From positions 558,001 to 622,000 of the forward strand of contig NZ_FZMZ01000006.1 in the NCBI RefSeq assembly GCF_900187325.1: a DNA stretch of 64,000 nt, in the 5' to 3' direction. The notes under the pieces were generated by a model. The model had not been told where the DNA came from. It saw only the letters and a list, made by a program, of their open reading frames with translations, and made no database searches. Each line of letters opens with the position of its first letter. The first letter of the stretch is position 1. The position numbers were made by a program, and so were the translations under genes. Below are positions 33,045 through 44,692 of this stretch, one piece after another. This stretch comes from Virgibacillus ndiopensis. Its GTDB lineage: Bacteria > Bacillota > Bacilli > Bacillales > Amphibacillaceae.

Positions 33045-36000
33045 ATGGAACAAGTACATGTTTATAAACCAACACATCCAGTTCGTTTTGTAACAGCATC
33101 AAGTTTATTTGATGGTCATGATGCATCAATCAATATCATGCGTCGTATTTTACAATCAAGTGGAGCTGAAGTTATTCATTTAGGTCACAACCGTTCAGTG
33201 GAAGAAGTCGTACATGCGGCAATTCAAGAAGATGCCCAGGGGATTGCAATATCTTCCTACCAAGGAGGGCATGTAGAATATTTTAAGTATATGGTTGATT
33301 TATTAAAAGAACTAGGCGCAGGACACATAAAAGTATATGGCGGCGGCGGGGGTGTTATTATCCCACGCGAAATTAAAGAGCTTCATGCATATGGAGTATC
33401 ACATATTTTTTCACCGGAAGATGGACGAGGAATGGGTCTTCAAGGGATGATCAATCTAATGCTTGAGGAATGTGATTACGTTCCACAGCTTGATGTGAAC
33501 AAAGATTGGGAAAAATTGGTTCATGGTGATCGTCAAGCAATCGCCCGATTTATTACGTACATGGAGAATAATGAAGTTGATAACGATGAGAAACAAAACA
33601 TGTTGGAATCGTTAAAAGCTCAAGGGAATCAAAATACGCCTGTTTTAGGGATTACTGGAACTGGTGGTGCTGGGAAAAGTTCATTAACCGATGAATTAAT
33701 CCGCCGCTTCATCAATGAGATTGCCGATAAAAAAATTGCAATAATTTCAATTGACCCAACGAAAAAGAAAACAGGTGGCGCCCTACTTGGCGACCGTATT
33801 CGCATGAATGCCATATTTACCGATCGTGTTTATATGCGTTCACTCGCAACACGCGATTCAAGAAGTGAGCTGTCAAAGGCAATTCAAGACGTAATTGATG
33901 TAGTAAGAGCTTCTGGTTACGATTTCGTTATTGTCGAAACAAGCGGTATCGGCCAAGGAGATGCTGCGATTACCGATATTACTGATTTGTCGATGTATGT
34001 TATGACAGCGGAGTTCGGTGCGCCGTCACAACTTGAAAAAATTGATATGATCGATTTTGCCGATTTTATCGTAATTAATAAGTTTGAACAAAAAGGATCT
34101 GAGGACGCATTAAATCAGGTTAGAAAGCAATACGAGCGCAGTCATATGCTTTTCCATCAGGATAAAACAAAATTCCCTGTGTTTGGGACAATTGCAAGCC
34201 AGTTTAATGATGAAGGTACAAACGCATTGTTCGCTTCTATCATCGATACGTTAAATGAAAAATATAATTGGAGTGATGAAATCGGCTTTGAACGTAACAT
34301 TATTGCAGAAAAGCAAAACATGATCATTACGAATGAGCGTCGTCATTATTTACGTGAAATCGCGACACATGTACGTAATTATCATCAAAACGCCGAAAAG
34401 CAAAGTCAAATCGCTCGAAAGCTTTATCAACTTGAAGGAGCAAAACAAACGTTTGAAGACGATACCGTGATTCGCACAATTGATGAGAAGATTGAATCGT
34501 ATCAAGAACAGCTACACCCAGCGTCAAAAAAACTTCTTATTTCCTGGGATGAAACAAAAGAAAAATATAGTCAGGAAACAATGACATTTTCTGTTCGTGA
34601 TAAAGAAATTGAAATGGACATTGTTACGGAATCGCTTGCAGGGTTAAAAATACCGAAAGTTGCTTTTCCTAAATATGCTGATTGGGGAGAGCGATTAAGC
34701 TGGTTACTGAAAGAAAATGTTCCAGGCGCATTTCCATTTACTGCGGGTGTTTTCCCGTTCAAACGTAAAGGGGAAGACCCTACACGTCAATTTGCTGGAG
34801 AAGGTACGCCAGAACGTACAAACCGCCGTTTTCATTATCTGTCAAAAGATGATGATGCTAAGCGTCTATCTACGGCATTTGACTCTGTTACATTATACGG
34901 AGAAGACCCAGCTCAACGACCAGATATTTATGGGAAAGTCGGCGAAAGCGGCGTAAGTATTTGTACACTTGAAGACATGAAAAAGCTATATGATGGCTTT
35001 GATTTAACCGATCCGAAAACATCTGTATCAATGACAATAAATGGACCGGCGCCAATTATTCTTGCGATGTTTTTCAATACAGCAATCGATCAGCAAATCA
35101 CAAAATTTAAGGAAGAAAACAATCGTGAGCCAAATGATGTTGAATATGAAAAATTAAAAGATGATACATTAGCAGTTGTCCGTGGTACCGTACAAGCGGA
35201 TATTTTAAAAGAAGACCAGGGGCAAAATACGTGTATTTTTTCAACTGAATTTGCGTTAAGAATGATGGGGGATATTCAACAATACTTTATTGACAAACGT
35301 GTGCGAAATTATTATTCTGTTTCGATTTCTGGCTATCATATAGCAGAAGCAGGAGCCAACCCAATAACACAGCTTGCCTTTACGTTGGCAAACGGATTCA
35401 CGTATGTCGAGTACTATTTAAGCCGAGGGATGGATATTAATAAATTTGCACCAAATTTATCTTTCTTTTTCTCAAATGGACTGGACCCAGAGTATACCGT
35501 TATTGGTCGTGTTGCACGTCGGATTTGGGCGGTTACAATGCGAGATAAATACGGTGCAAACGAGCGAAGTCAGAAATTGAAGTATCATATTCAAACGTCT
35601 GGGCGCTCATTGCATGCGCAAGAAATTGATTTTAATGACATTCGTACAACATTACAGGCGCTTATTGCGATTCAAGATAACTGTAATTCATTGCATACAA
35701 ACTCGTACGATGAAGCAATCACAACACCAACTGAAGAATCAGTAAGACGTGCAATGGCGATTCAAATGATCATTAATAAAGAATTTGGATTAACGAAAAA
35801 TGAAAACTCCATGCAAGGCTCATTCATTGTAGAAGAATTGACTGACCTTGTGGAAGAAGCGGTGTTACAAGAGTTTGAAAAAATGAACGATCGTGGTGGT
35901 GTACTTGGTGCGATGGAACGTCAATACCAGCGTGGAAAAATCCAAGAAGAATCTCTATATTATGAAGGTAAAAAGCATTCCGGTGAACTACCGATTGTTG

Positions 36001-36287
36001 GTGTAAACACGTATCTAAGTCCGAATCCACCTTCTGAGGAACAAATTGATTCAATGGAACTTGCACGAGCATCTAAGGAAGAAAAAGAGCATCAAATTAG
36101 CGAATTACACAAATTCCAAAAAGTAAATGAAGAACATGTTGATGAAGCGCTAGCGAGATTAAAAGAGGTTGCTGCTGGCGGTGGAAATATTTTTGTTGAA
36201 CTAATGGAAACGGTTAAAGTAGCAAGTCTAGGACAAATTACGAATGCATTGTATGAAGTCGGTGGCCAATATCGTAGAAACATGTAA
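33045..36287 (+). CDS. icmF: Fused isobutyryl-CoA mutase IcmF
   Basis: About 1080 residues with three fused parts. The N-terminal B12-binding domain (about 1-140) carries DGHDAS, whose His is the lower cobalt ligand. A MeaI GTPase domain (P-loop [15 protein letters not shown] about 203; [12 protein letters not shown]) follows. A long linker leads to the TIM-barrel acyl-CoA mutase domain ([34 protein letters not shown]). It interconverts isobutyryl- and n-butyryl-CoA and may act on pivalyl- or isovaleryl-CoA. ATGs at 33042 and 33045 compete; GGAGGAG spacing favours 33045. It is last in the acyl-CoA cluster, before a strong terminator. Confidence 0.95.
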   Translation: MEQVHVYKPTHPVRFVTASSLFDGHDASINIMRRILQSSGAEVIHLGHNRSVEEVVHAAIQEDAQGIAISSYQGGHVEYFKYMVDLLKELGAGHIKVYGGGGGVIIPREIKELHAYGVSHIFSPEDGRGMGLQGMINLMLEECDYVPQLDVNKDWEKLVHGDRQAIARFITYMENNEVDNDEKQNMLESLKAQGNQNTPVLGITGTGGAGKSSLTDELIRRFINEIADKKIAIISIDPTKKKTGGALLGDRIRMNAIFTDRVYMRSLATRDSRSELSKAIQDVIDVVRASGYDFVIVETSGIGQGDAAITDITDLSMYVMTAEFGAPSQLEKIDMIDFADFIVINKFEQKGSEDALNQVRKQYERSHMLFHQDKTKFPVFGTIASQFNDEGTNALFASIIDTLNEKYNWSDEIGFERNIIAEKQNMIITNERRHYLREIATHVRNYHQNAEKQSQIARKLYQLEGAKQTFEDDTVIRTIDEKIESYQEQLHPASKKLLISWDETKEKYSQETMTFSVRDKEIEMDIVTESLAGLKIPKVAFPKYADWGERLSWLLKENVPGAFPFTAGVFPFKRKGEDPTRQFAGEGTPERTNRRFHYLSKDDDAKRLSTAFDSVTLYGEDPAQRPDIYGKVGESGVSICTLEDMKKLYDGFDLTDPKTSVSMTINGPAPIILAMFFNTAIDQQITKFKEENNREPNDVEYEKLKDDTLAVVRGTVQADILKEDQGQNTCIFSTEFALRMMGDIQQYFIDKRVRNYYSVSISGYHIAEAGANPITQLAFTLANGFTYVEYYLSRGMDINKFAPNLSFFFSNGLDPEYTVIGRVARRIWAVTMRDKYGANERSQKLKYHIQTSGRSLHAQEIDFNDIRTTLQALIAIQDNCNSLHTNSYDEAITTPTEESVRRAMAIQMIINKEFGLTKNENSMQGSFIVEELTDLVEEAVLQEFEKMNDRGGVLGAMERQYQRGKIQEESLYYEGKKHSGELPIVGVNTYLSPNPPSEEQIDSMELARASKEEKEHQISELHKFQKVNEEHVDEALARLKEVAAGGGNIFVELMETVKVASLGQITNALYEVGGQYRRNM

Positions 36288-36314
36288 ATAGGAGCTGAAA
36301 AAATACGTACAATT

Positions 36315-36350
36315 AAAAGTTGAGAAAACAGTAGTCTTTTCTCAACTTTT
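36315..36350 (+). terminator. icmF terminator
   Basis: AAAAGTTGAGAAAA pairs perfectly with TTTTCTCAACTTTT around an 8-base loop. Confidence 0.9.
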
Positions 36351-36382
36351 TTATATTTTTTGCTAGCATATTCATCCTAGAT

Positions 36383-36412
36383 TTGTTTATAATGTATGGT
36401 ATGGTTTACAAT
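36383..36412 (+). promoter_or_regulatory. Probable SigA promoter of rpoE
   Basis: TTGTTT (36383-36388), an 18-base spacer, and TACAAT (36407-36412). Confidence 0.45.
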
Positions 36413-36510
36413 GAAGTCTGTTAATAATAGTACTTATAGAAATAGTTATAAAAAAATATAATAGTAGGCGAAAAAAGCCTTAAATTTACAAGTAAAGGGA
36501 GTGCGTTACC

Positions 36511-37044
36511 GTGAGCTTGAATAACTATAGCCACGAGGAAATCTCAAAAATGTCAATGATTGATTTGGCAAATTTAATTTTATTGGAAGAAAAAAAGGCT
36601 CTTAATTTTAAAGATATTTATGAAAAAATTGCCGAGCTAAAAGGATTCACAGAGGAAGAAAAGCATGATAATATTGGACAGTTTTACACTGATTTAAATA
36701 TTAATGGTCATTTTATGACAACTGGTTCAAACATGTGGGGCTTAAAACGTTGGTATCCTGTAGAGCAAATTGATGAAGAATTGACCGCTGCACCTAAGAA
36801 GAAAAAGGCTGCGAAAAAGAAAAAGGCACCGAAAAAAGAAGAAAAATTTGAGCCTGAGGAAGAAGAACTTGATGTTGTCGATGATATTGAAGTGTTAACA
36901 GATAATTTTAAAGACGATGACGATGATGACGATTTCGATGATGATTTTGACGATGACTTAGACGATCTAGACGATGATGAGTCATATGATGTCGAAGATG
37001 AAGACTATGATGACGATGAAGAAGAGGATGACGACAATAAGTAG
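36511..37044 (+). CDS. rpoE: RNA polymerase delta subunit
   Basis: 177 residues with the expected two-part structure. A folded N-terminal HARE-type domain (about 1-90; FKDIYEKIAELKGFTEEEK, FMTTGSNMWGLKRWYPVEQID) is followed by a Lys-rich bridge (KKKKAAKKKKAPKK) and a disordered tail almost entirely Asp/Glu. Delta stimulates RNA polymerase recycling and tunes initiating-NTP sensitivity in Firmicutes. The start is GTG at 36511, with AAAGGGAG upstream. The pyrG promoter begins only 12 bases after its stop. Its position between the acyl-CoA cluster and pyrG matches B. subtilis. Confidence 0.96.
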   Translation: MSLNNYSHEEISKMSMIDLANLILLEEKKALNFKDIYEKIAELKGFTEEEKHDNIGQFYTDLNINGHFMTTGSNMWGLKRWYPVEQIDEELTAAPKKKKAAKKKKAPKKEEKFEPEEEELDVVDDIEVLTDNFKDDDDDDDFDDDFDDDLDDLDDDESYDVEDEDYDDDEEEDDDNK

Positions 37045-37056
37045 TCTGTGGTGGTC

Positions 37057-37150
37057 TTGACTTTTCAATCGTAAATGAGTACAATTTTTATTGGGCTCTT
37101 TAAATTTATAATTAACAAAGCGTTCCCCCTATTAGTGGGGGAGCGCTTTT
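37057..37150 (+). promoter_or_regulatory. pyrG promoter and G-tract (reiterative transcription) attenuator
   Basis: TTGACT (37057-37062), a 17-base spacer and TACAAT (37080-37085) put the start at GGGCTC (37093). A terminator follows: AAAGCGTTCCCCC (37117-37129) with GGGGGAGCGCTTT (37137-37149) and T-runs. This is the known Gram-positive pyrG design: low CTP causes repeated G addition at the 5' end, and the poly-G pairs with the C-run in the terminator's 5' arm to prevent termination. Confidence 0.85.
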
Positions 37151-37221
37151 CTTTTTTTATATGTATACAGAGCATGATCTCACGTTTAAATAAAAGCAGA
37201 TTTACACAGATTAAAGGGTAA

Positions 37222-38874
<1,653 letters not shown>

Positions 38875-38886
38875 TAGCAACTATTT

Positions 38887-38916
38887 GGGACTTGTTTCTA
38901 ATCTAGGAACGGTCCC
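38887..38916 (+). terminator. pyrG terminator
   Basis: GGGAC pairs with GTCCC, with TTGTTTC opposite GGAACG extending the stem, followed by a T-rich tract. Confidence 0.65.
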
Positions 38917-38950
38917 TATTTTATTACTATTACTGAAAAAACGCCATTAA

Positions 38951-39050
38951 GTGCTAAATTCACTTTGGTAGCAGATAAACACGAAATTTATCGGTTAAAA
39001 GTATAAATTAGCCATTTAATTCAGTATAAAGTCTCAAATTCGGTTTATTT
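38951..39050. repeat. Weak AT-rich 20-bp periodic stretch before spo0F
   Basis: Five consecutive 20-base segments starting at 38951, 38971, 38991, 39011 and 39031 share an initial G/T, a central TAAA-like core and an A/T-rich second half. The similarity is low and could be chance in AT-rich DNA. A perfect inverted repeat GAGAA/TTCTC lies just after (39053-39065). Confidence 0.25.
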
Positions 39051-39071
39051 TTGAGAATTGTTCTCTAAAAA

Positions 39072-39099
39072 GAAGGAATTTTAAAGTTATCTGTAGAAT
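39072..39099 (+). promoter_or_regulatory. SigH promoter of spo0F
   Basis: GAAGGAATT (39072-39080) fits RNAGGAWWW; after 12 bases GTAGAAT (39093-39099) fits RNNGAAT. Both elements match the sigma-H consensus fully. B. subtilis spo0F also has a sigma-H promoter. Confidence 0.7.
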
Positions 39100-39201
39100 T
39101 TGTTACATTACAGAAGGTGTTCTTAGGAGTTCCCTATTTAAATAGACTGCAAATGGTTGATAAGGTAGTTCAAGAAACGGATAAGGAGAAGGTTGTATTC
39201 T

Positions 39202-39561
39202 ATGAAAAAAGAGATATTAGTTGTTGATGATCAACCTGGAATACGATTACTATTACATGAAATTTTCACTAGTGAAGGCTACCAGGTGACAACAGCAAAA
39301 ACAGGTAAAGAAGCATTGGAAAAAATACATAACAATCCATTCGATTTAATTATGCTTGATTACAAATTACCAGTTATTGACGGTTCTCAAGTATTAGATC
39401 AAATGGAACAAGAAAAAATTATCATTCCAGCTATATTAATGAGTGGCTTAGCAGAGGAGATTATACGAGAGAAGGTTAATTTTAGCCTAGTAAAGGAGAT
39501 TCTTGCTAAACCCTTTAATATCCTGGACGTATGTGCATTAGTAAAGAAGCTTTTAAAGTAA
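39202..39561 (+). CDS. spo0F: Phosphorelay response regulator Spo0F
   Basis: A 119-residue single receiver domain without an output domain. The acidic pocket Asp-Asp is in EILVVDDQPGIR, the phospho-acceptor Asp in FDLIMLDYKLP and the conserved Lys in ILAKPF. Where B. subtilis Spo0F has Thr82, this protein has Ser in AILMSGLAEE. It passes phosphate from sporulation kinases to Spo0B. The location between pyrG and fbaA and the sigma-H promoter support the name; sequence alone would give a generic CheY-like protein. The ATG at 39202 is preferred, but TTG at 39193 has better spacing from AAGGAG and cannot be excluded. Confidence 0.85.
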   Translation: MKKEILVVDDQPGIRLLLHEIFTSEGYQVTTAKTGKEALEKIHNNPFDLIMLDYKLPVIDGSQVLDQMEQEKIIIPAILMSGLAEEIIREKVNFSLVKEILAKPFNILDVCALVKKLLK

Positions 39562-39623
39562 ATGAAAGATAGTTATTTATCAACAAAGCAAGCTACGTCC
39601 TGCTCCAATACCCAGAGGCTTCT

Positions 39624-39663
39624 CATACCTCCCTACAATAAGTTAACACCGACTCGTTACGCT
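39624..39663 (+). repeat. Intergenic repeat shared with 58531-58570
   Basis: A 40-base block containing ATAAGTTAACACCGACT aligns with 58531-58570 (ATAAGTTAACATCGATT); most differences are transitions. It lies in the 200-base gap between spo0F and fba. Confidence 0.6.
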
Positions 39664-39759
39664 TTAGTTCTTGCGACTTGGTCAACTAGTTGGTATTCTT
39701 ATACTGTAGCTAAATTAATTTAGACAGATGAACGGGTTCATCTAAGAGGAGGATTTGTA

Positions 39760-40620
39760 ATGCCATTAGTATCAATGAAAGAAATGCTTGAAAAAGGGAA
39801 AGAAAATGGCTATGCAGTTGGACAATTCAATTTAAATAATATGGAATATGCTCAAGCGATACTCCAAGCAGCTGAAGAGGAAAAGTCACCAGTAATTCTT
39901 GGTGTTTCAGAAGGCGCTGGAAGATATATGGGTGGATTTAAAGTTGTTGTAGCAATGGTGAAAGCTTTAATGGAAGAATACGGTATAACTGTGCCGGTTG
40001 CAATCCATTTGGACCATGGCTCAAGCTTTGAAAAATGTGCACAAGCAATTCAAGCAGGATTTACTTCTGTTATGATAGATGCATCTCATGATCCATTGGA
40101 AGAAAATATTGCATTAACTAAAAAAGTTGTTGAGTTAGCTCACATTCATGGTGTATCTGTCGAGGCAGAACTTGGTACTGTTGGTGGACAAGAGGATGAC
40201 GTTATTGCAGATGGCGTAATTTACGCAGATCCAAAAGAATGTTTAGAACTTGTAAATCAAACAGGGATTGATTGTTTAGCTCCAGCACTTGGTTCCGTTC
40301 ATGGACCATACAAAGGAGAACCAAACCTAGGTTTCTCCGAAATGGAAGAAATTTCAAAAACAATTGAACTTCCTTTAGTACTTCATGGAGGAACGGGAAT
40401 TCCTACGAAGGATATTCAACGTTCGATTTCTTTAGGTACAGCAAAAATCAATGTAAATACGGAAAATCAAATTGCACAAGCGGAAAAAGTTCGCGAAGTA
40501 TTGAATGAAAAACCAGATGTATATGATCCAAGAAAATATTTAGGACCAAGCCGTGATGCGATTAAAGAAACAGTAATTGGTAAAATGCGCGAGTTTGGTT
40601 CATCTAAACAAGAAGCATAA
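39760..40620 (+). CDS. fbaA: Class II fructose-1,6-bisphosphate aldolase
   Basis: A 286-residue zinc-dependent aldolase, very similar to B. subtilis FbaA along its whole length. Zinc and catalytic segments are [41 protein letters not shown], and [14 protein letters not shown]. It cleaves or forms fructose 1,6-bisphosphate in glycolysis and gluconeogenesis. GAGGAGG stands 7 bases before the ATG. It is followed by a folding spacer and the fsa gene, preserving the B. subtilis order spo0F-fbaA-ywjH. Confidence 0.97.
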   Translation: MPLVSMKEMLEKGKENGYAVGQFNLNNMEYAQAILQAAEEEKSPVILGVSEGAGRYMGGFKVVVAMVKALMEEYGITVPVAIHLDHGSSFEKCAQAIQAGFTSVMIDASHDPLEENIALTKKVVELAHIHGVSVEAELGTVGGQEDDVIADGVIYADPKECLELVNQTGIDCLAPALGSVHGPYKGEPNLGFSEMEEISKTIELPLVLHGGTGIPTKDIQRSISLGTAKINVNTENQIAQAEKVREVLNEKPDVYDPRKYLGPSRDAIKETVIGKMREFGSSKQEA

Positions 40621-40642
40621 AAAAAATAACTATGAAGATATA

Positions 40643-40696
40643 AGAAGTTGGCATAAGAAATCGGCTGTATAACTGATTTTTGTTATTCCGACTTCT
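40643..40696 (+). terminator. Branched hairpin between fba and fsa
   Basis: AGAAGTTGG (40643-40651) pairs with CCGACTTCT (40688-40696); inside, AAATCGG pairs with CTGATTT followed by T residues. Likely a terminator or processing structure. Confidence 0.5.
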
Positions 40697-40741
40697 ATTA
40701 TTAACTTTTGAAAATATATGTAGAGAGGAGAGTTTTTTTCT

Positions 40742-41383
40742 ATGAAATTTTTTATTGATACCGCCAATATTGATGAAATCCGTTCAGCAAACGCACTTGG
40801 TGTCTTGGCTGGTGTAACGACGAACCCAAGCCTAATTGCTAAGGAAGGTGTTTCCTTTCATGATCGTTTAGCCGAAATCACGGAGGAAGTTTCAAGTTCT
40901 GTTAGTGCGGAGGTTATTGCAGAAGATTCTGAAGGAATGATTAAAGAAGGTAAAGAACTTGCGGCAATTGCACCGAATATTACGGTTAAAGTTCCAATGA
41001 CTCTTGAAGGTTTAAAAGCTGTAAAAGCATTCAGTGAACTAAATATTAAAACAAATGTAACGTTAATTTTTAATGCGAACCAAGCATTGTTGGCGGCTCG
41101 TGCGGGTGCAACATATGTATCTCCGTTTATAGGTCGTTTGGATGACATTGGGCAAGATGGGATGACATTAGTTTCAACCATTGCTAAAATATTTGACCGA
41201 CATGGTATTCAATCAGAAATCATTGCTGCATCTATTAGACATCCACTACATGTAATCGATGCGGCACTAAACGGTGCACATATTGCAACAATTCCGTATA
41301 AAGTACTAGAACAATTAGTAAAACATCCATTAACAGATCAAGGAATTGAAAAATTCCTTACTGACTGGAACAATAATAAATAA
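40742..41383 (+). CDS. fsa: Fructose-6-phosphate aldolase / transaldolase-like (YwjH type)
   Basis: A 213-residue short transaldolase (class 3A). The N-terminus [32 protein letters not shown] is diagnostic, and the Schiff-base lysine lies in [13 protein letters not shown]. Members act either as transaldolase or as fructose-6-phosphate aldolase; sequence does not settle which. AGAGAGGAGA is upstream of the ATG. Its place between fbaA and murZ is that of B. subtilis ywjH (tal). No pentose phosphate partner gene lies adjacent, though rpiB is in the window at 56 kb. Confidence 0.9.
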   Translation: MKFFIDTANIDEIRSANALGVLAGVTTNPSLIAKEGVSFHDRLAEITEEVSSSVSAEVIAEDSEGMIKEGKELAAIAPNITVKVPMTLEGLKAVKAFSELNIKTNVTLIFNANQALLAARAGATYVSPFIGRLDDIGQDGMTLVSTIAKIFDRHGIQSEIIAASIRHPLHVIDAALNGAHIATIPYKVLEQLVKHPLTDQGIEKFLTDWNNNK

Positions 41384-41458
41384 ATTCCTTGCATGAAATT
41401 GGAAAAATTGTGCAAGATAAAAACAAAAGCGGAAGCGACTGGTTAGAAACAGACTTAT

Positions 41459-41602
41459 AAGCAAGGAACCGAACACTGCTTGTTTTTTACACTTGAAATG
41501 TTCTTTGCTTATGACGGCAGCTTCTCTAGGAACCGGAGCTTGCCGAACAAAAGTGAAGGCGCCTGTTCAGCAGTGGAAGCATTAAATGCTGGGGCTGAAC
41601 AG
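41459..41602. other. Strongly folding intergenic element between fsa and murZ
   Basis: AAGCA/TGCTT with a T-run (41459-41486) resembles the fsa terminator. Downstream, CTGTTCAGC (41563-41571) pairs perfectly with GCTGAACAG (41594-41602), enclosing AGCATT/AATGCT (41578-41583, 41585-41590). No gene is visible in this 319-base gap. Confidence 0.6.
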
Positions 41603-41702
41603 TGTAGTTATCAACTGCGCGCTGCTTTTATATTTTCTAGACAATCATAGATGTGTGTTCAAAATTTGTTTTTGAGCAACCTCAAAAAGCGAGGTTTTCC
41701 AA

Positions 41703-42989
41703 ATGCAGAAAATGTTAGTAGAAGGCGGTCGGCTTTTAAATGGTAAAGTACGAATCAGCGGGGCAAAGAATAGCGCCGTTGCATTATTACCCGCCGCAAT
41801 ATTAGCTGATTCAGATGTAACCATTGAAGGATTACCAGAAATCTCTGATGTTTATACACTTGGTGGTTTACTCGAAGAAATAGGTGGAACAGTATCATGG
41901 GATGGACAAACGGTACATATCGATCCTGAACATATGATTTCCATGCCTTTACCAAATGGAAAAGTTAAAAAACTGCGAGCATCCTATTATTTTATGGGAG
42001 CAATGCTAGGCAAGTTTAATCAGGCCGTTATTGGTCTTCCAGGTGGTTGCCATTTAGGTCCACGTCCAATTGATCAGCATATTAAAGGGTTTGAAGCACT
42101 AGGTGCCCAAGTAACGAATGAGCAAGGTGCAATCTATATCCGAGCAAAAGAGCTTACTGGTGCAAGGATTTATTTGGATGTTGTTAGTGTGGGTGCAACA
42201 ATTAATATTATGCTTGCGGCAGTGAAAGCAAAAGGTAAAACAGTTATCGAAAACGCTGCAAAAGAACCTGAAATTATTGATGTTGCAACATTATTAACAA
42301 ATATGGGTGCTAAAATTAAAGGTGTGGGAACCGACGTTATTCGAATTGAAGGTGTTCCATCTCTACATGGTTGTCGGCATACGATTATTCCTGACCGCAT
42401 TGAGGCAGGAACTTATGCAATTGCTGCAGCGGCTGCTGGAAATGAAGTCGTAATTGATAACGTTATTCCACAACATTTAGAGTCCCTTCTTGCAAAATTA
42501 CGAGAAATGGGTGTAACTGTACAGGAAAGTGATGAACAGTTATTGATTGTACCAAAAAAACCGTTGAAAAGTGTCGATATTAAGACATTAGTATATCCAG
42601 GATTTCCAACAGACCTACAACAACCTTTTACAACATTGCTAACCAAAGCTGTTAATACAGGTGTCGTAACAGATACAATTTATTCTGCCCGATTAAAGCA
42701 TATTGACGAATTAAGACGAATGAATGCTATAATAAAAGTTGAGGGTGGATCAGCTATTGTTTCAGGACCTGTTCAATTAGAGGGAGCAAAAGTAAAGGCA
42801 TCTGATTTACGTGCCGGTGCGGCTCTTATTATAGCTGGATTAATGGCAAATGGAATCACGGAGATTACTGGCTTAGAACATATTGATCGGGGTTATGAAA
42901 AAATCACCGATAAACTAATTGGCCTTGGAGCAAATATTTGGCGCGAAGAAATGACAGAGAAAGAAATCGAGCAATTTCAAAATTCATAA
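41703..42989 (+). CDS. murZ: UDP-N-acetylglucosamine 1-carboxyvinyltransferase, second type
   Basis: A 428-residue enolpyruvyl transferase, the first committed step of peptidoglycan synthesis. The fosfomycin-target Cys lies in [16 protein letters not shown]. Other family blocks are [54 protein letters not shown] and [12 protein letters not shown]. Its position between fsa and glpX matches the B. subtilis MurAB/MurZ paralogue, not MurAA. The ribosome site is GAGG, 8 bases before the ATG; a second in-frame ATG at 41712 is less well placed. Confidence 0.95.
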   Translation: MQKMLVEGGRLLNGKVRISGAKNSAVALLPAAILADSDVTIEGLPEISDVYTLGGLLEEIGGTVSWDGQTVHIDPEHMISMPLPNGKVKKLRASYYFMGAMLGKFNQAVIGLPGGCHLGPRPIDQHIKGFEALGAQVTNEQGAIYIRAKELTGARIYLDVVSVGATINIMLAAVKAKGKTVIENAAKEPEIIDVATLLTNMGAKIKGVGTDVIRIEGVPSLHGCRHTIIPDRIEAGTYAIAAAAAGNEVVIDNVIPQHLESLLAKLREMGVTVQESDEQLLIVPKKPLKSVDIKTLVYPGFPTDLQQPFTTLLTKAVNTGVVTDTIYSARLKHIDELRRMNAIIKVEGGSAIVSGPVQLEGAKVKASDLRAGAALIIAGLMANGITEITGLEHIDRGYEKITDKLIGLGANIWREEMTEKEIEQFQNS

Positions 42990-43043
42990 CCTGATATAAA
43001 TAGAGGCGGAAAAACCGCTACGCTTTTCATACATTAGTATGTG

Positions 43044-43139
43044 CGGGCAAAATACATGTAAGACAAGTAATAGACATTTCGAGGATCATTAAAAATGCTC
43101 ACAGGTCTATTACTTATGTTTTTGGTAGGCAAGCCCGCA
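43044..43139. other. Large cruciform-like element between murZ and glpX
   Basis: GCGGGC (43044-43049) pairs with GCCCGC (43134-43139); inside, AAGTAATAGAC (43066-43076) pairs perfectly with GTCTATTACTT (43106-43116). Two small hairpins (GGCGG/CCGC and CATAC/GTATG) lie just before. No ORF is present. Confidence 0.6.
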
Positions 43140-43195
43140 ATGTTTTAGCTATCCATGGGGTGAGGTAATTTCCAACTTAAAAGGAGAGAGATACC

Positions 43196-44164
43196 ATGGA
43201 GAGAAGTTTAACAATGGAATTAGTTCGTGTAACAGAGGCGGCAGCACTTAAGTCAGCCCGTTGGATGGGAAGAGGTAAGAAGGACGAAGCTGATGATGCA
43301 GCAACATCTGCTATGCGTGATGTTTTTGATACAATCCCCATGCAAGGTACTGTAGTTATTGGAGAAGGCGAAATGGATGAGGCGCCAATGCTATATATTG
43401 GTGAAGAGCTTGGTACAGGCACTGGGCCAGAAGTAGATGTAGCTGTTGACCCACTAGAAGGAACAAATATTGTGGCTCAAGGTACATGGAACGCTTTGGC
43501 GGTTATTGCTATCGCTGACCATAAGACACTATTACATGCACCAGACATGTATATGCAAAAGCTTGCTGTAGGACCAGAGGCTGTTGGTAAAGTAGATATT
43601 AATGCATCAACACTTGAAAACCTACAAGCAGTAGCAAAAGCTAAAAACAAAGATATTGAGGACGTTGTTGCAGTCTTGTTAGATCGCCCACGTCACGCAA
43701 AAATCATTGAAGAAATTCGTGAGGCTGGAGCGAGAATTAAATTAATTCGTGATGGTGACGTTGCTGCAGCGATGAACACTGCGTTTGACGATACAGGTGT
43801 TGACATTCTCTTTGGGATTGGTGGCGCACCAGAAGGCGTATTATCGGCAGTAGCATTAAAGTGCCTCGGTGGCGAACTACAAGGCAAACTTATCCCATCC
43901 AATGATGAGGAAAGAGAACGTTGTAAAAAAATGGGTATAGACGATTTTGACAAGGTATTGTACATGGATGACTTCTGCGGTGGTGATGATGCTATTTTCG
44001 CTGCAACAGGTGTAACAGATGGTGAATTATTAAAAGGTGTCCAATTTAAAGGTTCAAAAGCAACAACACAAACAGTTGTAATGCGTGCGAAAAGTGGAAC
44101 AGTCCGTTTTATTGACGGTGATCACAGCTTAAAGAAAAAGCCTAACCTCGTAATAAAACCTTAA
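43196..44164 (+). CDS. glpX: Class II fructose-1,6-bisphosphatase GlpX
   Basis: A 322-residue GlpX-type phosphatase dephosphorylating fructose 1,6-bisphosphate in gluconeogenesis. Metal-binding blocks include [36 protein letters not shown], and IDGDHS-type C-terminal residues ([14 protein letters not shown]). AAGGAGAGAG precedes the ATG at 43196. It belongs to the central-carbon string fba-fsa-murZ-glpX and equals B. subtilis ywjI in position. A strong terminator separates it from rho. Confidence 0.95.
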   Translation: MERSLTMELVRVTEAAALKSARWMGRGKKDEADDAATSAMRDVFDTIPMQGTVVIGEGEMDEAPMLYIGEELGTGTGPEVDVAVDPLEGTNIVAQGTWNALAVIAIADHKTLLHAPDMYMQKLAVGPEAVGKVDINASTLENLQAVAKAKNKDIEDVVAVLLDRPRHAKIIEEIREAGARIKLIRDGDVAAAMNTAFDDTGVDILFGIGGAPEGVLSAVALKCLGGELQGKLIPSNDEERERCKKMGIDDFDKVLYMDDFCGGDDAIFAATGVTDGELLKGVQFKGSKATTQTVVMRAKSGTVRFIDGDHSLKKKPNLVIKP

Positions 44165-44300
44165 TAATAATCAATGGGAAGTGCTAAAGCGCCTTATTCA
44201 ATGGCGTATGTGCTGACTGACTTGTGTGAGATAAAGGCAAGCCAAAGATGCTTTTCTTTTAAGCTTGACTTATCGAAAACTTAGGTTGGGGAAGCATACT

Positions 44301-44322
44301 AGGCGCTGTAGTTGACCTAGAC
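44301..44322 (+). repeat. Degenerate repeat with CTGNAGNTNGAC core, copy 1
   Basis: GGCGCTGTAGTTGACC is related to GGAGCTAGAC at about 46499 and GTGCTGGAGCTGGAC at about 59385. The family occupies gaps after genes. The stretch 44165-44300 before it also carries no gene. Confidence 0.35.
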
Positions 44323-44327
44323 AAAAT

Positions 44328-44359
44328 AGAAGGAAGCCATGCAACTATGGCTTCCTTCT
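44328..44359 (+). terminator. glpX terminator
   Basis: AGAAGGAAGCCAT and ATGGCTTCCTTCT form a perfect 13-bp stem with a 6-base loop. Confidence 0.85.
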
Positions 44360-44393
44360 CTATTAAAATAATAGAATCCTAGAAAAAATAGAG

Positions 44394-44692
44394 TTGAATA
44401 ATGTCACTGAAACAGGTAATATTGTAGATGTTTAATAAAAGTAAAGAATGGTTAATATAATTACATAAACAAACTTCTATTCTAGCTTCCTAAATTTTCT
44501 TCATTTCTTCAAAGGATCTACCTCCAATATAAGAAGTGAAAACGCAGGCAAAATAACGATATTGTTCATACAGAAAAGTGAGCAATATACTCCAAATCAG
44601 AAAATAAACTAATCAATGAAACTTTTAATAAAATAAATTTAATCATATCTTTGAATTAAAGATGTAAAAAAAGAATAGGCGTGGTGAATGAA
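44394..44692 (+). promoter_or_regulatory. rho promoter and long 5' leader
   Basis: TTGAAT (44394-44399), a 17-base spacer and TAATAT (44417-44422) make a plausible promoter about 265 bases before the rho start. The leader is AT-rich and unstructured, with no ORF. Rho genes are often autoregulated by termination in such leaders; that is inference here. Confidence 0.5.
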
